From the NCBI GenBank assembly GCA_938023905.1, contig CALJCO010000150.1, positions 1 through 19,545 on the forward strand: a stretch of 19,545 bases of DNA. Direction: 5' to 3'. This DNA is from an uncultured Collinsella sp. (GTDB taxonomy: Bacteria; Actinomycetota; Coriobacteriia; Coriobacteriales; Coriobacteriaceae). The position numbers and the translations under genes were made by a program. Below the pieces are notes generated by a model. That model did no database searches and was not told where the DNA came from. It was given only the letters and a program-made list of their open reading frames with translations. Of this stretch, positions 14,045-19,545 are shown in pieces; within the stretch, counting starts at the first letter, position 1, and each line of letters starts with the position of its first letter.

Positions 14045-15529
14045 ATGAATACTATCCAGATCAATCCGGCCGACAACGTGATCGTCGCGCTGTCGCCGCT
14101 TGCCAAGGGCACCGCCGTCGCGGTTCCCGGGGTGGGCGAGGTCGTTGCCGCGGAGGATATTCCGCAGGGCCACAAGATGGCCGTGCGTGCCATTGCGGCG
14201 GGGGAGGACGTCGTCAAGTACGGTCTTCCTATCGGTCACGTGACGGGCGACATCCAGCCCGGTCAGTGGCTTCATACGCATAACGTCAAGACCAACCTTT
14301 CGGGCGAGGTCGAGTACGCTTACAACCCGACGCATCCGGTCGTTGAGCCGGTTGAGCCCGAGACCTTTATGGGCTTCCGTCGCGCCGATGGCCGCGCCGC
14401 CACGCGCAACGAGCTGTGGATCATCCCCACGGTCGGCTGCGTCAACGAGGTCGCACGTGCCATGTGCGAGCAGGCTCAGGATCTGGTCGAGGGCTCGCTG
14501 GAGGGCGTTTACTACTTCCCGCATCCCTTTGGCTGCTCGCAGACCGGTGCCGACCATGCCCAGACGCGCCGTCTGCTGGTGGCGCTCTCGCGTCACGCAA
14601 ACGCTGCGGGTGTGCTGTTCCTGTCCCTCGGTTGCGAAAACTGCACGCACCAGCAGGTACTCGACGAGCTCGGTGACTTTGATCGCGAGCGCGTTCGATT
14701 CCTCGCCTGCCAGGATGTAGCCGACGAGCAGGTCGAGGGTCACAAGATCCTGTCCGAGCTTGCCGACCTGGCCAAGCAGGCCAAGCGTGAGCCCATTCCT
14801 GCCTCCGAGCTGGTCATTGGCCTTAAGTGCGGCGGCTCTGACGGTCTTTCGGGCATTACCGCCAACCCCACGATCGGTCGCGTGAGCGATATGGTTGTCG
14901 CCCGCGGCGGCACGTCGGTGCTCACCGAGGTTCCCGAGATGTTTGGCGCGGAGAGCATTCTGCTCGATCGCTGTGAGAGCCAGGACGTCTTCAATGCCGC
15001 CTCCGACATGCTCAACGGCTTTAAGGACTACTTTATCAGCCACGGCGAGGTCGTCTATGAGAACCCGAGCCCCGGCAACAAGGACGGCGGCATTACCACG
15101 CTCGAGGACAAGAGCTGCGGCTGCGTGCAAAAGGGCGGATCTGCCCCCATCGTCGACGTGCTGCCATATGCCGGTCAGGCTACCAAGCATGGCCTGAACA
15201 TGCTGTGCGGTCCGGGCAACGACATGGTATCCACCACGGCCCTGACGGCTGCCGGCTGCCACGTAATCCTGTTCTCGACCGGCCGCGGCACGCCGTTTGG
15301 CGCACCGGCGCCTACACTCAAGGTGTTCACCAACCAGCGTCTGTGCGACCACAAGGCCAACTGGATGGACTTTAACGCCGGCGTGGTGGCTACGGGCGAG
15401 CGCACGCTCGATGAGGCTGCCGACGACCTGTATCAGATGGTGCTGGACACGGCGAGCGGCAAGCTTACGAGTGCCGAGCGTCGCGGCTGCCACGAGATCA
15501 GCATTTGGAAGGATGGCGTCTGCCTGTAG
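14045..15529 (+). CDS. uxaA: Altronate dehydratase
   Basis: Altronate dehydratase (EC 4.2.1.7) removes water from D-altronate to give 2-keto-3-deoxy-D-gluconate. The 494-residue length matches E. coli UxaA (495). An N-terminal SAF domain (about residues 1-90) contains AAEDIPQGHKMAVRAI. The large C-terminal domain of the galactarate dehydratase/altronate hydrolase family shows RNELWIIPTVGCVN, HPFGCSQTGADH, SLGCENC and GLKCGGSDGLSG. The conserved cysteines probably serve an iron cofactor. AGGA lies about 9 bases before the ATG. It is 78 bases after uxaB and is the last gene of the uxa operon, followed by a hairpin terminator. The next enzymes, KDG kinase and aldolase, are not in the window. Confidence 0.96.
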   Translation: MNTIQINPADNVIVALSPLAKGTAVAVPGVGEVVAAEDIPQGHKMAVRAIAAGEDVVKYGLPIGHVTGDIQPGQWLHTHNVKTNLSGEVEYAYNPTHPVVEPVEPETFMGFRRADGRAATRNELWIIPTVGCVNEVARAMCEQAQDLVEGSLEGVYYFPHPFGCSQTGADHAQTRRLLVALSRHANAAGVLFLSLGCENCTHQQVLDELGDFDRERVRFLACQDVADEQVEGHKILSELADLAKQAKREPIPASELVIGLKCGGSDGLSGITANPTIGRVSDMVVARGGTSVLTEVPEMFGAESILLDRCESQDVFNAASDMLNGFKDYFISHGEVVYENPSPGNKDGGITTLEDKSCGCVQKGGSAPIVDVLPYAGQATKHGLNMLCGPGNDMVSTTALTAAGCHVILFSTGRGTPFGAPAPTLKVFTNQRLCDHKANWMDFNAGVVATGERTLDEAADDLYQMVLDTASGKLTSAERRGCHEISIWKDGVCL

Positions 15530-15562
15530 CGGTAAATGGGTTCGCATAGGGCGCTATTGACC

Positions 15563-15605
15563 ATGGCCCCGTCGGGAGTGTTCCCGGCGGGGCCATGTTT
15601 GTTCT
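15563..15605 (+). terminator. Terminator after uxaA
   Basis: A 15-bp stem (15563-15577 with 15582-15596, one G-U pair) followed by the moderately T-rich GTTTGTTCT. It separates the uxa operon from the transporter promoter. Confidence 0.78.
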
Positions 15606-15651
15606 GTCTGTTCGGGCGTGTCTTCCTGAGGGTACGGGAGCGGCGAAAACA

Positions 15652-15665
15652 ATAAACGTTCACCT
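15652..15665. promoter_or_regulatory. Upstream degenerate operator at the transporter gene
   Basis: The 12-mer 15652-15663 matches GTGAACGTTCAC at 10 of 12 positions and continues as CT. It lies 120 bases upstream of the main operator, a distance that would allow DNA looping. Confidence 0.5.
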
Positions 15666-15729
15666 AATCGACCTCAAATTTAAACCCACTCAATACCCAT
15701 GTAATCGTGATTTTTTTCAAGTCAGATAT

Positions 15730-15757
15730 CCGTTTAACGGCAAAAAACGACCGTTCA
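15730..15757 (+). promoter_or_regulatory. Conserved 28-nt control block, transporter copy
   Basis: Agrees at 24 of 28 positions with 10781-10808 before uxaC and stands 42 bases before the operator core. The CCGTT-n-AACGG palindrome and the CCGTTCA half-site are kept while the region around them is AT-rich and diverged, so the block looks functional. Confidence 0.55.
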
Positions 15758-15770
15758 AGGATAATATACA

Positions 15771-15785
15771 AGTGAACGTTCACCT
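15771..15785. promoter_or_regulatory. LacI-type operator at the transporter gene
   Basis: A perfect GTGAACGTTCAC core (15772-15783), identical to both uxaC operators, overlapping a TTCACC -35 box. Confidence 0.78.
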
Positions 15786-15807
15786 ATCATATGCAATCGC
15801 GCATAAT
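15779..15807 (+). promoter_or_regulatory. Predicted transporter promoter
   Basis: TTCACC (15779-15784) and CATAAT (15802-15807) are separated by 17 bases, the same layout as the uxaC promoter. Confidence 0.5.
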
Positions 15808-15811
15808 CTAG

Positions 15812-15823
15812 CTAAACGTTCAC
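15812..15823. promoter_or_regulatory. Downstream degenerate operator at the transporter gene
   Basis: Matches GTGAACGTTCAC at 10 of 12 positions. Its centre lies 40 bases after the main operator, mirroring O2 of uxaC (38 bases), just past the -10. Confidence 0.6.
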
Positions 15824-15908
15824 CCTACGAGTGGGCGATATGCAGACAGACATCGGTATGGACTCCAATGTCTTGTTACAAGACAATCGAGAAAAGAGAG
15901 GGAGCTCG

Positions 15909-17468
15909 ATGACTAACAAGATCGGTAAAAAGCGCAAGATCACATTTTGGACGCGCTTGGGCTTTGGTATGGGCGGCATGCTCAACTCCGGTGCCCTGAG
16001 CTTTACGCACAGCTACATGGTGCTGTTCCTGTCCACGGAGTGCGGTCTGTCCGCAGGCGAGGCTGCGCTGATCAGCTCGTTCGCCATCTATCTCAACGCC
16101 ATTCTGTGCCCGCTCATGGGCTTTGTGGCCGATAACTTCTACGCTACCAAGATCGGCCGCATCTTTGGCCGCCGCCGTTTCTGGATCTTGCTGGCTATCC
16201 CGATGATGGTCGCCGAGCCGCTCATCTTTGTGGCTACGCCGTTTGGTTTCCCGTACTACTTTGTGTTGTACCTGATCTACAACGTCGCGTACACGTTCTG
16301 CACCGCCAACCTGTCGCCGCTTACCATCGAGATGACCGATGACTTCAAGGAGCGTACGTACCTCACCGGCTACAAGCACCTCTTTGGTAACGCCGCCGGC
16401 TTCCTGATGGCAGCACTCGTCGGCTTTGGCTTTGGCACCTTCGGCGAGACCAACCCGTTCAGCTACTTCATTATTGCTACGATTAACGCTTCGGTCATGG
16501 CAATCTCGCTGCTCTGCGTGTACCTGTCTACGTGGGAGCACACCCCCGAGGAGGTCGCTCAGGAGAAGATCGAGAGCGTCGGCGAGGGTATCAAGAAGTT
16601 TTTCATCGACGTTATCTCTACCTTCCGCAACAAGTCCTTCCGCAAGGTCCTGTATGCGCAGGTCTCCACGAAGCTCGCCGCTGCCTGCTGGTCTGCGTGC
16701 CTGTCCTTCTTCATCGTCTACTGTCTGCAGATTCCTAAGTCCTACGAGTCCGTGATGGAGATGCCCGGCAAGGTCGTCGCTATCGTCTGCACTGCCATCT
16801 GGGTCGCCCTCATGGCCAAGAAGGGCTTCCACAAGTCTTGGTACCTGGCAAACGTCGGTTGCGCCGCGTGCATCATCGCCTACAACTACTTCGCCTTTGG
16901 TCAGATCAACGGCACCTCCACGGTCGCCATCGCCATGATCGCCTACCCCATCATCTTCGCCATCTGGAAGTTCTTCTACGTTGGCTTCCAGTATCTGCCC
17001 GATGTTCTGCTCAACTACATCCCCGATGTCGATGAGCTCATCACCCTGCGTCGTCGCGAGGGCATCTACAGCTCCGCACAGCAGCTCTGCCAGCAGATCG
17101 CCCAGGCTGTTGCCGTCAACGTATGGGCTATCGTCCTTGCTGCCTCCGGCTTCATTCAGACCGCCGGCAACAGCGACGCCGTGACCCAGCCCGCCACCGT
17201 GCCTCTGTACATCTGCGGCTACATGCTCATCGGCTGCGCCGGCTTCTTCCTGCTCGCGGCCGTCCTTGCCCGCGGCATCAAGATCGACAAGGAGCAGTGC
17301 GACATCCTTTGCGACGAGATCCACCGTGTCAAGGAGGGTGGCAAGATGGCCGACGTCAAGCCCGAGGTCAAGGCGCTTTGCGAGGAGCTCTCCGGCTTTA
17401 AGTACGAGGACTGCTTCGCCCACAACAATGTTGGCTTCCAGGACGGCAGCGTAATTCCCGCCGAGTAG
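15909..17468 (+). CDS. GPH-family (MFS) uronide:cation symporter
   Basis: A 519-residue integral membrane transporter with about 12 hydrophobic segments. A basic cytoplasmic N-terminus (MTNKIGKKRKITFW) leads into the first segment. It belongs to the glycoside-pentoside-hexuronide:cation symporter branch, with the loop GRIFGRRRFWILLAIP after the second to third segment and a long C-terminal cytoplasmic tail. TogT, an oligogalacturonide carrier, is in this family. In this context the substrate is probably galacturonate or short oligogalacturonides. I chose the ATG at 15909, after GAGAGGGAG, over an in-frame ATG at 15834 near the predicted start of transcription. The promoter carries the same operators as uxaC. 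The exact substrate cannot be read from sequence. Confidence 0.88.
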   Translation: MTNKIGKKRKITFWTRLGFGMGGMLNSGALSFTHSYMVLFLSTECGLSAGEAALISSFAIYLNAILCPLMGFVADNFYATKIGRIFGRRRFWILLAIPMMVAEPLIFVATPFGFPYYFVLYLIYNVAYTFCTANLSPLTIEMTDDFKERTYLTGYKHLFGNAAGFLMAALVGFGFGTFGETNPFSYFIIATINASVMAISLLCVYLSTWEHTPEEVAQEKIESVGEGIKKFFIDVISTFRNKSFRKVLYAQVSTKLAAACWSACLSFFIVYCLQIPKSYESVMEMPGKVVAIVCTAIWVALMAKKGFHKSWYLANVGCAACIIAYNYFAFGQINGTSTVAIAMIAYPIIFAIWKFFYVGFQYLPDVLLNYIPDVDELITLRRREGIYSSAQQLCQQIAQAVAVNVWAIVLAASGFIQTAGNSDAVTQPATVPLYICGYMLIGCAGFFLLAAVLARGIKIDKEQCDILCDEIHRVKEGGKMADVKPEVKALCEELSGFKYEDCFAHNNVGFQDGSVIPAE

Positions 17469-17491
17469 GGCAGGCGCATCGTCCAAACCAC

Positions 17492-17536
17492 AGGGCCGTG
17501 CCACCGGAGATCCACCGGCGGGTACGGCCCTTTTTT
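17492..17536 (+). terminator. Rho-independent terminator after the transporter
   Basis: AGGGCCGT (17492-17499) pairs with ACGGCCCT (17524-17531), with further inner pairing, followed by T6 (17531-17536). Confidence 0.85.
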
Positions 17537-17582
17537 AAAAACGAGTAGTATGAACTTCTGATTACATTTGAGGGAGAGACCC

Positions 17583-19178
17583 ATGGAGACGAACGTTATC
17601 TGGCGCAATGCCCGCGCGGCCGTTATCGAGCTCGACGATGGCGGCTACTTTACCTGTGCCGATACGTGGGAGATCTTTGTCAACGATGAGCCCGCCGGTA
17701 CCACGAATACGGTCGAGACCTATGTCGATGGCCTGACCCCCGGCAAGCGCAACCTGATCCGCTTTGTCTGCGGCGAGCGCGAGTTGAGCGTAGGCGTCAC
17801 CACGCCGGCGGAGCCCTTTACCATCAACGTTCGCGACTGCGGAGCCAAGGGCGATGCCGAGCACGATGACACCACCAACATTCAGGCTGCCATCATGGCC
17901 TGCCCCAAGGGCGGGCGCGTGCTGATCCCCGCCGGCAACTACCGCATCAAGTCCCTCTTCCTTAAGAGCAATATCAACATCGAGCTTGCCGAGGGCGCGG
18001 TGCTGCTGGCCCGTCACGACCGCGCGGCGCTTGCCTACATTCCGGGCACGGTCACGGGCGACGAGGGCGCCGGGTATGCCGGCACCGACATGCTGCCCCT
18101 GGGCCGCTGGGAGGGCGAGAGCTTCTCGACCTACTGTTCGACCTTTACGGGCCTGAGCGTGCACGACGTGTGCATCTATGGCCGCGGCGCCATCGACGGC
18201 CAGACCGATTTTGCCGAGGACAACTGGTGGAACAAGGACTTTAAGAACATCTTCCGTCCCGAGGAGGGCCGCGAGGTCGCCCGCCCGCGCATGATTTTCC
18301 TGTCCGAGTGCGAAAACGTGAGCCTTGCCGGCTTTACCGTGCGCAACAGCCCGGCGTGGAATATCCATCCCATTCTGTGCGAGCACGTCGATGCCCTGTG
18401 CCTGTCCATCGAGGGTCCCAAGAACTCCCACAACACCGACGGTTTCGATCCCGAGAGCTGCGGTTTTGTCCGCATCCTTGGCTGCCAGTTCTCGGTGGGG
18501 GACGACTGCATCGCCATCAAGAGCGGCAAACTGGGCATTGAACCCGAGCTCCGTCCCGCCACGCACGACGTGCTGATCTCGCACTGCTACATGCACGACG
18601 GCCACGGCGCCGTGGTGCTGGGATCCGAGGCCGCCGGCGGCATCAAGGACCTCACCGTGAGCAAGTGCCTCTTTGAGCGCACCGACCGCGGCCTGCGCGT
18701 CAAGACACGCCGCGGACGCGGCAAGGACGCCGTCAACGAGGGCATCACCTTCGAGCACATTCGCATGGATAAGGTGCTCACGCCCTTCGTGGTCAACTCG
18801 TTCTACTTCTGCGACAAGGACGGCAAGACCGACTACGTGCAGTCTCGCGAGGCGCTGCCCGTCGACGACCGTACGCCCGGCTTTGGCGCCACGACGTTTT
18901 GCGATATCGAGGCCACCAACTGCCATGCGGCCGCGGCCTATATCACGGGCCTTCCCGAGAGCAAGGTGACGCGCCTGACGTTCCAGGATGTCCATGTGAC
19001 CTTTGCCGCCGATGCCGAGCCCTTTGTGCCGGCCATGGCCTGCGGCGTGGAGCCCATGGTGCGCCAGGGCATCATCGCGCAGAACGTGAAAGTCCTCGAC
19101 CTGCAGAACGTGCGCATCGAGGGTCAGGATGGCGACGAGCTGCAGCTGCAAAACGTCGACAAGGTTATCCGCGCGTAG
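17583..19178 (+). CDS. GH28 polygalacturonase, probably cytoplasmic exo-type
   Basis: A glycoside hydrolase family 28 enzyme that hydrolyses alpha-1,4 bonds of galacturonan. It has 531 residues. The N-terminal 80 or so look like a fibronectin-III-type beta domain, as in bacterial exo-polygalacturonases. The parallel beta-helix opens with VRDCGAKGDAEHDDTTNIQAA. All four family motifs are intact: NTDG (284-287, Asp286), GDD (306-308, Asp307 and Asp308), GHG (340-342, His341) and RVK (372-374). No signal peptide or membrane segment is visible, so it should act inside the cell on imported oligogalacturonides. The ATG at 17583 follows GAGGGAGAG; the in-frame ATG at 17568 adds only five residues. 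A terminator precedes it, so it needs its own promoter (TAGTAT at 17546 is a weak -10) or read-through. No LacI operator was seen here. Confidence 0.94.
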   Translation: METNVIWRNARAAVIELDDGGYFTCADTWEIFVNDEPAGTTNTVETYVDGLTPGKRNLIRFVCGERELSVGVTTPAEPFTINVRDCGAKGDAEHDDTTNIQAAIMACPKGGRVLIPAGNYRIKSLFLKSNINIELAEGAVLLARHDRAALAYIPGTVTGDEGAGYAGTDMLPLGRWEGESFSTYCSTFTGLSVHDVCIYGRGAIDGQTDFAEDNWWNKDFKNIFRPEEGREVARPRMIFLSECENVSLAGFTVRNSPAWNIHPILCEHVDALCLSIEGPKNSHNTDGFDPESCGFVRILGCQFSVGDDCIAIKSGKLGIEPELRPATHDVLISHCYMHDGHGAVVLGSEAAGGIKDLTVSKCLFERTDRGLRVKTRRGRGKDAVNEGITFEHIRMDKVLTPFVVNSFYFCDKDGKTDYVQSREALPVDDRTPGFGATTFCDIEATNCHAAAAYITGLPESKVTRLTFQDVHVTFAADAEPFVPAMACGVEPMVRQGIIAQNVKVLDLQNVRIEGQDGDELQLQNVDKVIRA

Positions 19179-19215
19179 GGTAGTGCTCCTGCACAAGTGA
19201 ATACGGCATGTTGAG

Positions 19216-19251
19216 GCGTGCGACGGTCGGGTCTGCCCGGCTGTCGCACGC
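19216..19251 (+). terminator. GC-rich hairpin after the GH28 gene
   Basis: GCGTGCGAC (19216-19224) pairs perfectly with GTCGCACGC (19243-19251), with inner CGGG/CCCG pairing. The following AATCTATAG has no T-run, so termination is uncertain; a stabilising hairpin is equally possible. Confidence 0.45.
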
Positions 19252-19309
19252 AATCTATAGGTGCCGGCATTGCATGGTGGGTGTTCTGTGACAGAAAGCG
19301 TAATGACAG

Positions 19310-19545
19310 ATGAGTGGTAAAGAACAGCTCTTTGAGGTATCGCTCGAACGCGAAGGCGCGTATCGCAGCATTTCGGCGGCGCTCGAGGCGACGGAGCGGT
19401 GTGTGCCCGATGTGACCGTGCCGGTGCGCGTGCTGGTGGCGCCGGGTGAGTACCGCGAACGGGTCGAAATTCGTCGTCCGCATGTGACGCTCGAGGGCGA
19501 GACGGCCGACAGCGTGCGTATCGTGGGAGGCCTGGGTGCCAAGAT
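19310..19545 (+). CDS. Pectinesterase (CE8), N-terminal part, cut by the window end
   Basis: The first 78 residues of a probable pectin methylesterase, which removes methyl esters from polygalacturonate. The translated start MSGKEQLFEVSLEREGAYRS, followed by SISAALEA, then VRVLVAPGEYRERVEI and VTLEGE, matches the opening beta-helix turns of the CE8 family. The catalytic Asp and Arg residues lie beyond the window. The ATG at 19310 is the first start after an in-frame TGA at 19304, and its ribosome binding site is weak. No signal peptide is present, which pairs it with the leaderless GH28 enzyme upstream as an intracellular pectin-fragment processing set. A related beta-helix lyase cannot be fully excluded from this fragment. 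Confidence 0.8.
   Translation, partial: MSGKEQLFEVSLEREGAYRSISAALEATERCVPDVTVPVRVLVAPGEYRERVEIRRPHVTLEGETADSVRIVGGLGAK

Noticed and set aside
14030..15547. 505-residue open frame opposite uxaA, with similar ones opposite uxaC, the transporter and the GH28 gene
   Set aside because: All are mirror frames of high-GC coding sequence with no recognisable domain.
1..19545. CRISPR array, tRNA, rRNA, prophage or insertion sequence genes
   Set aside because: No regularly spaced repeats, cloverleaf-like segments, or transposase, integrase or phage proteins were seen.

Overview
The window looks like a chromosomal stretch of a GC-rich gut actinobacterium of the Coriobacteriia, most likely Collinsella. 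This is an inference from base composition, codon use, gene content and the style of the intergenic hairpins; I could not run a search. No rRNA, tRNA, CRISPR array or transposase gene was seen.

Layout. (1) Positions 1-2536 hold an inverted-repeat-framed terminator, then a minus-strand operon larB-larC-tetR. It covers two of the three biosynthetic steps of the nickel-pincer cofactor of lactate racemase-type enzymes. LarC has a very long His tract and lacks the usual C-terminal LarC2 domain; a TetR regulator starts 2 bases after its stop. A promoter with a large palindrome precedes larB. (2) 2651-5722 is housekeeping: serB (minus), then aspS and an HPr gene (plus). The HPr has Asp at position 46, where Firmicutes HPr has the regulatory Ser. 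(3) 5723-9245 is a ferrous iron uptake block, feoA-feoA-feoB plus a small Cys-rich FeoB-associated membrane protein. A DtxR/IdeR-like iron box lies upstream of feoB and repeat-rich DNA lies upstream of the first feoA. (4) 9389-19545 is a galacturonate/pectin locus: a LacI-family regulator, uxaC, uxaB, uxaA, a GPH-family sugar transporter, a GH28 polygalacturonase without signal peptide, and the start of a CE8 pectinesterase, also without signal peptide and cut by the window end.

How the pectin genes work together. The GPH transporter probably imports galacturonate or short oligogalacturonides. The apparently cytoplasmic pectinesterase and GH28 enzyme would demethylate and trim them to galacturonate. 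UxaC, UxaB and UxaA convert that through tagaturonate and altronate to 2-keto-3-deoxygluconate. KDG kinase and aldolase are not in the window. The uxaC and transporter promoters share one architecture: a 28-nt block, then a GTGAACGTTCAC operator overlapping the -35 at nearly the same distance (43 and 42 nt), then a second operator just past the -10. The adjacent LacI-type protein is the obvious candidate to bind these operators.

The most interesting points are the LarC1-only lar operon with its TetR and palindrome, the HPr with Asp46, the duplicated uxaC/transporter control module, and two terminators each enclosed in long inverted repeats (3-127 and 10497-10689).
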